DNA of 64,000 nt from NCBI RefSeq assembly GCF_020497125.1, contig NC_059077.1, positions 31,385,340 through 31,449,339 of the forward strand. Reading direction: 5' to 3'. The notes below the pieces were generated by a model. The model made no database searches. It saw nothing but the letters and a program-made list of their open reading frames with translations, and was not told the origin of the DNA. The translations under genes and the position numbers were made by a program. Positions 1 to 11,322 of this stretch are shown here, piece by piece; the first letter of the stretch is position 1; each line of letters opens with the position of its first letter. This DNA is from Mauremys mutica (lineage: Eukaryota > Chordata > Testudines > Geoemydidae).

Positions 1-1455
1 AACAAAAGTCTGGACAGATAAAAAAAGCTCATTTAAAAAAAACAACACTCCAGACATTCTTTCATGACATAAATGCTAACATTCAGCTGTGTTTGAAAGT
101 ACACTGGTGGGAAAAACTGCATAATATGTAATACAAGCACATCATATGGAATGCTTAAAAGTTATATTTTATAACCCGTGAAATACAATAACATTTCTCT
201 CATTAGATTTTTTTTTAATAGTTTAAAGTCTGGGAGCTGATTACAATGTGAATTCAATTTTGTTCTGTCATGGAGTGAAGTACTAGTTTTCCTGGTGATT
301 ACATGTGCAGATATTCCTAATTCCACAATAAAAAGGGTGTAATTTTTGTTTCTTCATTAAACTTCAGTATCTTTTTCCATTTTAATTTTCTCTTTATAGC
401 TAACTTCCTTTTACCTTTTGGGGTTGGGCTCTTCCTTTGAAATCATGGAAGTTAGAATCCTAAATACCTTTGTGGACTTGGTGCTGAGCCTTGGCCTACT
501 TTTGTTCCCTTTGAAGCTAATGGTAGAACTCCCACTGACCTCAGTAGAAGCAGGGGTAGGCCAAGCAAAGCACTTCTGGAATTCCCATCCTTGTGTCTAA
601 AGCACAAGTTTTTTTAGCAGCTCTGTTGAAATCATATAATTTGATTCTACAGAAGAAATAAATTTGACTCACAAAATGGCTTGAATAATTGTTCCAACAT
701 TTGGAACCTGCCCGAGTTGCCAGCGGGCAATCTGGTACCAATCTGTGTTGGATAACTTGTCTATAAGCTGTAGGAAATGGGAGTGGCAGTTCTTCCTAAT
801 TACATATTATCTGTCCTTTTTGGGGCTCAACCAGCTGTCTTGTGTGATCCTTGTGGAGGTGTTAACTTCCATTTAATAAAAGCAAAACAGAACAACTTCG
901 CATTGTGTCTTGATACGATACAAGAGACAGAGAAGTAGAACAAAGTCCAGGGAGGGTAATTGCAAACCCCAAATGAGATTAGCTAAAAGAACATCAACAG
1001 ACATTCTTTACCACAGTAATTCTAATTAAAACATTGTTCACTGTATACAAATTTACTAACAAAGAGGTAGTTTAAAATATAGTTTTCAAAACTTATGTTT
1101 TTCTTCCTGTGTAAGGAATCCTACACATCTGATCAAAAAGTTACATATAGAAAATAGCAGGTCAACCAAATAGAGATTTAAGCATATTTAAATGTGAATT
1201 TACATGTTTTGACTACAACTCACATAAAGGAAAAGGGAAGCTAATCATCTGAAAATTTCCCCCTTCGTTTTCACATGGTTAAATTACGGTTATCCAGTGT
1301 GGCTCATTTTGTACATATGAATTGCTTTTGATCAAATATATGGAGGCACAAATTAGGCATTTAGAGGGACCAAAAGCTTTGGGGAGATTGAGTTTAGGGA
1401 TTGCTAATGGAAATTAGACTTTTGATACATGACAATGTCACAAATACAAACACAC

Positions 1456-1537
<82 letters not shown>

Positions 1538-3340
1538 ACAGCATGGCTTCTTTGCAACTATAAGTATATAAAAAAACTGACATTAACATTTGAAGTGAAA
1601 TATGGGAGCTAGGTAAAATCTGGATTACACACAAGTCTTTTATCCCGTTTAGTAGCTGAACCATTTTTATACTGATTGGAGTGCTGTGCAAACCCTACTA
1701 TGTTTTTAAACACTTCACATTCAGCATTTGAAAAGCTTTGTCTTCCCACTTATTGTACTTATGAAGTTCATCAGTTCTTCTAACCAAAATTAAATATTTT
1801 CAAGTGTCAACATTCAGTAGGAGGGCCATGAAACAGAAAAAGTTTGGAAGATTTATTTTACTGCATGGGTAGGGGAAGAGAGGAGAAGTGGTGAAGTGTT
1901 ATACTAACCAGTCTAGGAAATGGGGAAATGACTTATGATTCAATTCAGATGCTAAGCACAAAATATTGCTGCTAATCACACGCTGCTACACTGCACCCTA
2001 CTTTAAAGAAGAGAAGAGTAAAAACATAACCTCCTTCCCCTCACCATTTATGCCAATACTACATAATTCTCCATGCAAAATATTAGAATAAAATTACTTC
2101 CGTCTTCTACAAATGTTTATACACACGAATGTGGTATTACAAGGATAAGTAAAAAGGAACTATTATTAAGTCAAGAAAAAATTACAGACTAAGGAGTTAG
2201 GGTCCTGAAGCAAGAGAGCTTTGTTAGGCCTTGGAGATGAATAACTGAAAAGAGGATAAAAAGACGTAATTTATACACGCATAACTCAGAACAGGCATTG
2301 CAAATAATGTATGTTTAGAAGGGGAGCAACGTTATGTTAATGCACCAAGTGAGACAACATAATCAAACTGATTTGATTTTGAAAGAATCTATCCACAATG
2401 TTTTGAGACTACTAAAGACCCAACCCAGTGCCTATAGAAGTCAAATGGGAAGACTCCCATTGACTTCAGAGGGCTTTGGATTAAGCCCCAAAAGAGAATT
2501 TCATACTGTATTTATCCTAGTTCTAAGTTTCAAATAATAAAAATTTTTTTTTCTGTTTTTGTAATATTCCAGTAAAAAAACAAACTGAAGTAAAGGCTAC
2601 TCAAGTCTTTCTAGCATCTGTTATTGCCTATACCAAATAAGCAGGTACATATTGCTGCTTTAAGACTTTCATAAATCAAAGCGATCTCACTCCATAATGT
2701 TTGCACTATTTATCATATCAAGGGAGAAGAATTGCTAACCAGGTTGTGTGATGCTATCAGGCAGACAGCTATAATGATGTATCACTGGCCACATGTGGGA
2801 AAACTTACACCATATTGAATTCTTTTGTATATCTTTTATAAGATTTTGGATTTTTCCATGTTTAGACTCCAATCCTGCAATGAAATCTCTGTGTGTGGAT
2901 CTTTTGCCTGTGCAGATTCCTGCTACAACTACACTAGACGTTTATGCAAATCCATGTGGATTTTATTTCAGGATTGGGGCCCTACGTAAAGGGTTTCTTT
3001 AGAAATGGAATATTCTGCATTAAAAAAAATCCAGAATGCTTCAATTTTAGTTGATCAAATTGAGATACCTTTGAGGGATCTGGTGCTCAGAAAGGACTGA
3101 GCAGCCGTCTACCGCAAATCAGGCATCTTTACAGAGTCTGCGTTGGGCACTCAAACTCACTAGTTGCTTTTGAAAATATTGGCTTTGTCAACAAAAGCAT
3201 TTCTGTTGCTGTAGCACTCACAATGGTTCATAGGGAGAAATGAGGTCTCATCAAATTTAGATTTTTGAGAACACTCTTCTCTCCAGGCAACACTGTGATG
3301 ACTAGATAGCTGAGATCTCACATGTACACCTCTACCCAGC
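1..3340. other. Non-coding AT-rich stretch
   Basis: No open frame here exceeds about 70 codons and none resembles a known protein. The stretch holds the (AT)n tract at 1461-1533 and a short palindromic relic around 2440-2490 with the core tcccattgactt. I see nothing else that can be named. Confidence 0.7.
1461..1533. repeat. (AT)n microsatellite
   Basis: About 36 uninterrupted TA units, preceded by a short CA-rich run. A perfect dinucleotide tract of this length is expected to vary in length between individuals and can extrude as a cruciform. Confidence 0.97.
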
Positions 3341-3805
3341 CAGGGCCGCCCAGAGGATTCCGGGGGCCTAGGGTCTTCGGCGGCGGGGGGCCCTTCCGTT
3401 CCGGGACCCGCCGCCAAAGTGCCCCGAAGACCCGCGGAGGGCCCCCCCCGCCGCCGAATTACCGCCGAAGCGGGACCCGCCACCGAAGCGCAGCCCGGTC
3501 TTCGGCGGTAATTCAGCGGTGGGGGGCCCCCACCGCAGGTCTTCGGGGCACTTCGGCGGTGGGTCCCGGAATGGAAGGGCCCCCCGCCGCCGAATTACCA
3601 CCGAAGACTGAGCTGAACTTCGGCGGCGGGTCCCGCTTTGGCGGTAATTCGTCAGTGGCGGGTCCTTCCACCCCGGAGCGGAAGGACCCCCCACCGGCGA
3701 AGACCGGGAGCGGAAGAAGCTCCTGGGCCCGGCCCCGCAAGAGTTTTCCAGGCCCCCCGGAGCGAGTGAAGGACCCCGCTCCAGGGACCCTGAAAAACTT
3801 TGCCT
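3341..3805 (+). mobile_element. GC-rich hAT-like non-autonomous element
   Basis: The sequence switches abruptly from AT-rich to very GC- and CpG-rich. The left edge reads cagggccgcc, like the CAGGG termini of hAT elements. Inside, blocks such as cttcggcgg, gggacccgcc and ccgccgaa recur in both orientations, so the strand can fold into long hairpins. The right edge is vague, near the return to AT-rich sequence, and I could not define a matching terminal repeat or target duplication. Open frames of 75-161 codons on both strands are low-complexity Pro/Gly/Arg shadows of the base composition, not genes. Confidence 0.6.
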
Positions 3806-6202
3806 AACACAGTTTCTTACTCACACCAGGTTATCAGCATTGCCCAAGTAATTTGCAGGGGGACCCTCTTTCATAGATACAAAGCACTGGCTTCTTTGTT
3901 ATTCCAGATGGTGGATGACTCAGATGTCTTTTTGCTGCTCCCCCGCTTATACTACTGCAAACTTCATTATCTGTGTTTCAAGAGCCCAGAAGGCTTCCTG
4001 GGGGTACAGACTCCATCTCCTGTAGTGATCATTAAGCAGTCATCTCCCCCACTTACTAACTTGGTGGCCTTGTTTACCTAACATGTAAATAACTCTTTTC
4101 ATTGTCCTCTGCAATCAAGCTGGTCAGGCAAATAAAATACAAGTTCTTTTGTTAAAGGCTGACTGGGGTTTATTAACTACCTGCCAAACACCTTTTAAGA
4201 ATGTATTTCCAGCATGAATTTATAACTCTTTGTACACACACTGTACATACATCACACAATGATTTTTGGGACCAGCTTGTTACCAGTTTGCATACGATAC
4301 TTTACACAATACCTTTTAGATACAGATTATGATACCACTAAATTGTTTTACCCCCGTGTCTGTTAAATATCAGAGTTTCCATAATTTCACATGCAGCATT
4401 GTTACATACATTTCCCAGTGATATGTATGACCAGTGTGTTATTAGTTTTCAAGTGATATATTACAAGATGTCTTCTAATGACGATCATGACAACAGGGTG
4501 TCAGGTGTATTGAGCCGGTCAGGCCAGCTGAGATTTACTGTTACATACCCAGGAGCCTTTTGCCATCTGGTACTGGGGTGCTTTTAGGGTCACAACTTCA
4601 TGTAGGGAATACCTGTAAAATTGTAATGATTTAAATAGTGACCACTGTGCTGTGTAAAAGTAAGGACCGATATAAAGCACTGTGCACTTAGGTTAAATGG
4701 TTTCCCGTCCTTTGTCAATTGTGGTTCAACTTAAAAGCAGTGGTTGGCGTGCCCAGGTATAGTGAGACAAGTCACTGTATATAAAGTATTGTTGCAAGAT
4801 TTATGATTGTTTCTAATGTGTTTCAACTATGAAATCTAGTATCTCATTTATTTGGTGTGGTCTGTAGAAATGGGCTCAACTGTTTTGAAAACTTCCAAAT
4901 ACAGGATAGACTTGCTTACCCATAAAGTGGTAAAACAAAAGGTAAAGCATAATTCAGGGGATTGGTAATGGTGAGATCAACAGATACTACTGTGGCGTTT
5001 AGCACTTCACGGGATCAGGCCCACAAATGTCTTACCTAGATAGATAGGAATTTACTTCCCTTGGCATCTACTAAGACATGATTTGAGGCTAATTTTTGTG
5101 GTTGTTAAGCATTTCATGATTTGCTTCCACTTTGTTTTAGTGTTTCTTTCAGATTGTTTTGTTTGCTTTGTCCTGGTTTGATTTGTTAATTCAGGTTGTC
5201 TTGTTTCTTTAGTTGAGCCTGGAATTCTTCTATAATGCTGCTATATCATGTTATCAACTGAAACTGTCACTTCTGGCGGTGCTGAAAAGAGTAAGTTATA
5301 GCAGCAAAGATTGTTTTAAATTGATAAAGATATTAGGGATCTACCTCCAGAAATCCTTTTTCACACCCTTATCTAACTTTCATTAAAGTCAATGGGAAAC
5401 TTTAAATTGATTTCAACTGGAGTTAGATTGAACCATTTATCTTCACTCGGGCAAAATTCCCTTTATTCAGAGTTTTGCCTGAGTGAGGACTTCAGGATAG
5501 TGCAGAATATCCTGCTTCGGATGTTCTAGCCAAAATTCTTCCGATGGACATATGCACAGAATTCTCATTACCTCTATAAAAGGTAAGCTCCTATATCTGA
5601 GGATGGAATTTCTCATGATTTTTTTCTTTTTTACATATATTTGTATATTGCTTTTTGTTTATTAGTATAGGTTTATTGTGATTATCAGATTTTTGTGCTG
5701 CTGTCTCCCAAACCTATTGGAGTTGCTTATACATCTTCTGAGTTCCAAACAAAGTTTTCAGCCTAGTTTTCAGAGTTATAATATTGTTGCATTAAAACCT
5801 ATCACCTTACCCTGAATTCTTCAGGATCATGTGCAATACTGTATGATAGTACTTTAGTTTTATACTATGCTATTCATTGTCATGTAATTTAAAAAAACTG
5901 TTCCCATCATGTAATTTAATATAAAGCCAATTCAGCTGTTCCAGTGATAGCCATCTTATTCTTAAGAAGCAACTTTTTTCAGTTCCAAATTGAAGAAACC
6001 CCTCAGCATATTAGTAAAAATGCAGATAACAGAAAATCTCAGCGCTAATATTGATTCTAAGTAATTGTTCTGTAAGCAGTGTGACATCCCAGATCCCCAG
6101 AAACATTCAAGGCACCCTTCACAAAAATGCCTTATCATAATCATACATGATTCTAATAATGGAAGTCTAGACTGATGAAATTAAATCCACCAGTTTCACT
6201 AC
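3806..6202. other. Non-coding stretch, no recognisable element
   Basis: Contains only short random frames. Around 5385-5500 there is a degenerate palindromic relic (gtcaatgggaaac and gcctgagtgagga blocks) of a kind seen elsewhere in the window. 4253-4320 and 4419-4485 look weakly alike, possibly an old LTR, but the match is too poor to call. Confidence 0.55.
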
Positions 6203-8046
6203 TGTGAGGCATGGCTAGAAAGTGGTAAATATCGTGGAAAATAAATTCTCAAAAGGCATGAGGAGAGATAATGTTTGTGGTTTTGTGAATTTACATATGT
6301 ATGAGTAGGGTGGACAATGTAATCAACAGTCCCTGTCTATGCTGTATTCTGATAATTGAGCGGTCAAAAGAACATCCTACCATATAAATGAATTGTAAAC
6401 ATTGGATATCTCAGTATTCTTCTCTTTTTGAAATTCACTGTGAATGGTGGAGGAACAAGCAAATGGCCTTAGGTTATTTCGTATAATTAAGTACCAGTGA
6501 TGGACCTCCTTCAATGTCATCCTAATTACCTTTTGTTCCCTGAGGAATTCCAACTTGTCAAAAGACATGAAATTGTATAAAAGATCCTTGGGTCCTGATT
6601 CTGTCATCTCAGATCTGCTTAGACTTCATCAAGGGAAGTTTGAGTCCAAAGGCTGAGGTCCCAGTTATGCTGGTACACCCTGAATATGAGATTTGGACAT
6701 TGGACTATAACCTATGAACTGAATTCTAAAGGAACTCTTTGCAACAGTGAATTGAACTCATGTCTGTATGTATATAATCTTTTAACCGTACTCTCTCTCT
6801 TTTGATTCTTAGTAGATTTTAGTTTAGTTAATAAGAATTGGCTGTAGCATGTATTTGGGTAAGATCTGAAACATTCATTAACCTGCGAGGTAATGTGTCC
6901 GATCTTTTGGGATTGGTAGAACATGTTCTTTTATATGATGAAATAAGATTTACAGAAATTTTCATCATATTTGACGTGGGTACCTGGATGGGAGCGTGAG
7001 GCTGGATCACTTTAAAGGAACTGTGTTGTTTGGACTTGCGAGTAACCAGTGAGGTAATAAAGAAGCGTTTGTGTCGGTTTGGTGACTAAGGCCTTGGCTA
7101 CACTTGAGAGTTGCAGCACTAGTGGTGGCTTTACACTGCTGTAACTCACTCCCCGTCCACACTGGCAAGGCACATACAGCGCTGTATCTCCCTGGCTATA
7201 GCGCTGTTTGTACTCCACCTCTACAAGAGGAATAAAGAGAATAGCGCTGCTGCTGCAGCGCTGGGGTGCCAGTGTAAACAGTGAATAATCTTACTACGCT
7301 GTAACTGACCTCCGGAAGCTTCCCATAATGCTTTTAAGTAAAGATAACTCTCTTTGTTTTGTTGTGATGCCTCTGTTTGTTTTGTTGTGAAATCGGGGCT
7401 CCCGAAGCTGCTTATCAAAAAAACAAACACAGCTCCTGTTTGCTCAAGCAGAGGCAGGGAGCTCCCTTTGGAACGCTCACAGCTAGTGTTTGCTTGGGGA
7501 AGGAAGGGGCTTGAGGAGAGAAGCAGTGTGGCAGGCGGGATGGGGGGTCCGTTTTGGAGCGGCTGCTTATCTGGTCTGTGAGGAAAAAAACGAAGAGGGC
7601 TATTTGCTTTCAGTGAATGAGAAAGGGGTGGGGGAAGGGGTTGCAACTTGCAAGGCAGCTGCTGACAGAGTGTCAGCTCCAAAAATCAACTCTCTCTCTC
7701 CCCCACGCTCCCTGTCACACTCCACTCCATCCCCCCCATCCCTTTTGAAAAGCATGTTGCAGCCACTTGAACGCTGGGATAGCTGCCCATAATGCACTGC
7801 TCCCAATGCCGCTGCAGATGCTGCCACGACAGTGCGCTGGTAGCTGTCAGTGTGGCCAGACTGCAGCGCTTTTCCTACTCAGCTGTACGAAGACAGGTTT
7901 AACTCCCAGCACTGTACAGCTGCAAGTGTAGCCATACCTTCTGTACTGGAATATCCACCAGCTTTTCAGGGATTGTCTGCGCCATTCTTTGCAGTTCACC
8001 CTAATTGAGTGACCACAGCTGGCTTCCCACTAGGACCCCAGTAACA
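6203..8046 (+). repeat. 5' LTR of a broken LTR retrotransposon, split by a MITE
   Basis: 6203-7086 and 7940-8046 match the 3' LTR at 12789-13829 nearly base for base with scattered substitutions. Both copies start tgtga and end in aaca. Without the 849-bp MITE the LTR is about 990 bp. A TATA-like box (tataaaag) lies at 6576-6583, and an AATAAA-type signal lies near 7056. The 3' copy has an extra segment of about 40 bp near 13334-13374 that this copy lacks. Flanking 5-bp duplications are not convincing. Confidence 0.85.
7090..7938 (+). mobile_element. Harbinger-type MITE inside the 5' LTR
   Basis: The ends are inverted: ggccttggctacactt on the left and aagtgtagccatacc on the right. The undisturbed 3' LTR reads straight across the insertion site, so the empty site is visible. 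A sister copy at 10199-11322 has clean TTA target duplications, which places the family with PIF/Harbinger. In this copy the left flank is taa and the right flank is altered. Internal open frames, the longest 153 codons on the - strand, have no protein similarity that I recognise. They recur in the sister copy only because the DNA is homologous. Confidence 0.8.
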
Positions 8047-8171
8047 GTGGCGTATTTGTGCTTGGATACACATTACCACAAGTTAATTGGGTTTTTGGAT
8101 CAGAACCACATGCTTGTCAAAATTTAATTTTGATATTGGAGAGTTTAAGGGTTAAAAATCAGTTACAGTGA

Positions 8172-8610
8172 GTGACCCATGATCAAGATCCTGAGATAAA
8201 AAGCCTGGAAGAATTGTGCTTACAGAGAGGATTGTATTTTAAGCAAAAGGCCCCAGAGCAGGAACTGAAAAATCTGTTAAATGCCAGTGATAAGGAACTA
8301 GACCCAGCGAAAATGCTTGCCGTGAGAAACCAGCAGCTAGAACTTGAACAAAAGCGAAAAATAGCTGATATGGAAGAAGAAGCTGCTGAAAGATAATGTC
8401 TGTGTTTTAAACATGAACAAAAAAATAGCATATATTGGATTGCAAGAATTAGAAGCTAAGGCAAAAGTGGACAGACTTAAGCTCCAACTCAAGAGAATAA
8501 AGGAACAACAGGAACTGTATCGTCCTGAAAAACCAGTTCCTCTCAACAAAGATAGGGATAGAATCTATCCAGTTTGTGACAATGCTGATATGTTGTTTGA
8601 CTCTAAGTAG
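8172..8610 (+). pseudogene. gag-like remnant of the LTR element
   Basis: The first frame (8172-8396, 74 codons) has a SAP-like start (SLEELCLQRGL) followed by a charged, coiled-coil-prone tail rich in Glu, Lys and Gln. This layout is seen at the N-terminus of gag in several vertebrate LTR elements. A stop at 8394 and a frame change break it, and a second frame continues at 8413-8610. No zinc knuckle is visible. It follows the 5' LTR by about 125 bp, the usual place for gag. The assignment rests on position and motif style. Confidence 0.5.
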
Positions 8611-9265
8611 TTGTCTGTGTGTAACCAAATTTACCCCAACACTGCCACCTTTTATGTAAATACTTTTACTGTGAGCGCAGGTGAAGGTAACCCCATAACT
8701 TGTGCAGAGAATGTAAAAGTCAATAGTAAACGCTGTTTAGGGCAAATTACAGCTTCTAACATAACTCTTGTTAAAACAGATTTTGTCAAAGAGGACGATT
8801 ATTTACCAAATCAGAGTGTGAGTACTGTAATCCTCTGTGAATTTACTGTAAGTATGCCTTTAGCCAGAATCTATCTTGAATGGAATGGTGTTAAACATGA
8901 AGTTATAGCTGGTGTAAGGAAGTTATTGCCTAAGGATCGTGATTGGGAATGATATTAAAACTTTGTTCAGTGAAGTTGATGACATAAACCAGTCACGGGA
9001 AAGAAATAATCCTGAACCTATGTCTACTAGGGGCAAGGATTTGCCTATGGAGGGTTTCTCCAAATGTTTGTATGAGGAAGATAGCTGTTTATCTGTGCAA
9101 AGAAGCAGTGTATATGTGGAAAAAATTCCTAATTGTCTGTCTGGTATCTCCAAAGTGAATCTGGCATTAGATAAGGCTCAGGAAGATGTTTCTCTAGAGC
9201 AAATTAAAGTTGGTGATCAGGTTAAGGCCCTAATTGAGGAAGAAAAGGGTACATTTTCTGGGTGA
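8611..9265 (+). pseudogene. Retropepsin-like remnant and following linker
   Basis: 8611-8952 encodes a beta-rich segment ending in KLLPKD. The next frame, overlapping at 8939-9265, opens with IGNDI. A Leu-Pro...Leu-Gly-Asn-Asp block is characteristic of the C-terminal part of the protease in vertebrate Gypsy-like elements, so a one-base frameshift near 8940 has probably split it. The catalytic Asp-Ser/Thr-Gly is not visible. The linker after it is acidic and Ser-rich. Confidence 0.5.
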
Positions 9266-10198
9266 TGGAATGTTAGCTAGTAAAGGTTGGGAAAGTCAGC
9301 CTGACCCAGGTAAAAGTGATGTGCTTAAAGTAGCTCAATGTGATGAGACACTATTTGTGGAGAATAGCAGTTTATCTGTTGAGCGTGGCAACTTGCCTGG
9401 TAAGGAAGCTGTCTCACGTCCAGGTATGTGTCTGAAATCAGCCAGGGGTTCTGGGACAACGAAAAAGATATCTTCAGTTGTTTGTCTGTTTTGAATAGCA
9501 GCATGCCTGCTGAGAAAAAGTTTGGCTCTAGTTCTCTGTTTGTAAAGCAGTCAGAAGAAGCCTGTCAGCCTATGATGGTTGAAAATTAATCAGTTGACCC
9601 AAAGTTGGTTCTGGATAAAACTAAAGGCGGAAGGAAGTGGTTCTAAATTTGTGTTGGATAGGGTGATGACATTGCAACTATGTTGCATCCAGTTGATGTC
9701 ATAAATAGCTCCCAGAGACCAAGAGGTTCTGGTGTTTCTATTTTGCCTGTTGCTAGTGTGTTGCTGGGTAAAGATATGACAACCTTGTCTGATCAGGGTG
9801 ATATTATAGCCAGGGCACAAGGAAAGCATGAAGGTAATTTGACTACATTACCTACTGACAGTGTGGAAACTTGTAACAAGAAAGAGAATGCTTCTAATCT
9901 TGTGACTATGAAGTCTAGCAGTTTACCTGAAAGTGGGGGTTGTGAAAATTTTCCTGATGGGCCAGAGGTGATTCTGGATGTATGTGAAACTCAGGAGTTT
10001 GATGGTTTGTCTGTTGTGCCAAAGTTGGTTCTGGACATAAATAAAGCTCAGAAAGAACCTGTTGCAGTGCATGATGTTGCAGAAGGAAAGGAATTTCTGG
10101 GTGAAGTCTTTGAAGTCTGCGAGAAGGAATTGTTTCCATTGACTCTTAATAGGCCATTGCTGATAGTAAACAGTCTCTCTTCTGAGGAAACTGTGTTA
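9234..10198 (+). pseudogene. Acidic spacer open frames of the LTR element
   Basis: Two long frames (9234-9494 and 9680-10216) continue in the same coding style as the linker before them. They are low in aromatic residues and rich in Ser, Val, Glu and Lys. Short blocks recur, for example PKLVLDINKAQ and the related PEVILDVCETQ, and the DNA agttggttctgga appears twice (around 9600 and 10025). This points to old internal duplication. Real coding ends at the MITE insertion near 10198. I do not recognise a domain. Confidence 0.4.
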
Positions 10199-11322
10199 GG
10201 CCTTGGCTACACTTGACAGTTACAGCGCTGTTGGTGGCTTTATAGCGCTGTAACTCACTCCCCGTCCACACTGGCAAGGCACATACAGCGCTGTATCTCC
10301 CTGGCTACAGCGCTGCTTGTACTCCACCTCCCCGAGAAGAATAAAGAGTATAGCTCTGCTGCTGCAGCGCTGGGGCGCCAGTGTAAACAGGGAATAATCT
10401 TAGGGTAGGTCTATACTTACCTGCCGGGTCGATGCGTAGAGTTCGACTTCTCAGAGTTCGAACTATCGCGTCTAATCTAGACACGATAGTTCGAACTCCG
10501 AACGCGCTCCTGTCGACCCCAGAACTCCACCACCGCGAACGGCGGTGGCGGAGTCGACGGGGGAGCCGCGGACTTTGATCCCGCGGCGTCTGGACGGGTG
10601 AGTAGTTCGAACTAAGGTAGTTCGAGTTCAGCTACGCTATCCGCGTAGCTGAACTTGCGTACCTTAGTTCGACACCCCCCCCCAGTGTAGACCAGGCCTT
10701 AGTACGCTGTGACTGACCTCCGGAAGCTTCCCATAATGCTTTTAAGTGAAGGTTCCGCTCTTTGTTTTGTTGTGAACTCCGGGCTCCCAGAGCTGCTTAT
10801 CAAAAAAACAAACACAGCTCCTGTTTGCTGTGAATGAGCAGAGGCAGGGGGGCTCCCTTTGGAACGCCCACAGCTAGTGTTTGCTTGAAGAGAGGAGGAG
10901 GGAGGGGGCTTGAGGAGAGAAGCAGCGCAGCGGGCGGGAGGAGGGCTTCCGTTTCAGAGCGGTTGCTTATCTGGTCTGTGAGGAAAAAAACAGCTGCTGA
11001 GAGAGCAGTGGGGGAGGGGGTCGGAACTTGCAAGGTAGGGAGCTGACACAGTGTCGGCTCCAAAATCCACTCTCTCTCTCCCCCATGCTCCCTGTCACAC
11101 TCCACTCCACCCCCCCTTTTAAAAAGCACGTTGTAGCCACTTGAACGCTGGGATAGCTGCCCATAATGCACCGCTCCCAATGCCGCTGCAGATGCTGCAA
11201 ATGTGGCCACGACAGTGTGCTGGTTGCTGTCAGTGTGGCCAGACTGCAGCGCTTTCCCTACTCAGCTGTACAAAGACAGGTTTAACTCCCAGCACTGTAC
11301 AGCTGCAAGTGTAGCCATGTCC
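10199..11322 (+). mobile_element. Second copy of the 825-bp Harbinger-type MITE
   Basis: Sister of 7090-7938. It has the same ends (ggccttggctacactt and aagtgtagccatg) and perfect TTA target duplications at 10196-10198 and 11323-11325. It carries a second MITE at 10403-10698. The 3-bp TTA duplication is the diagnostic that puts this family with PIF/Harbinger rather than hAT. The - strand frame at 10800-11210 (136 codons) is not conserved as an intact frame in the sister copy, so I do not call it a gene. Confidence 0.85.
10403..10698. mobile_element. 296-bp hairpin-rich Harbinger MITE nested in a MITE
   Basis: Flanked by TTA at 10400-10402 and 10699-10701. The empty site is visible in the sister copy near 7287. 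Its ends are gggtaggtctatac and gtgtagaccaggcc. It contains perfect inverted repeats, such as the 15-bp arms at 10454-10468 and 10484-10498, and several TTCGA motifs like those at the ends of the autonomous element at 34398-39092. A truncated relative in reverse orientation lies at 47473-47740. Confidence 0.88.

Noticed and set aside
3160..3807. Frames of 75-161 codons on both strands
   Set aside because: Same cause: a GC-rich foldback repeat with composition-driven open frames in several phases.
4253..4485. Internal direct repeat or old LTR
   Set aside because: The similarity between 4253-4320 and 4419-4485 is too weak by eye to call.
7221..7827. 153-codon and 100-codon frames as possible genes
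   Set aside because: They lie wholly inside a MITE, and the sister copy at 10199 does not keep the same frames.
7090..7938. hAT identity for the 850-bp MITE
   Set aside because: The sister copy shows a 3-bp TTA duplication and ends like the Harbinger elements here, not an 8-bp duplication.
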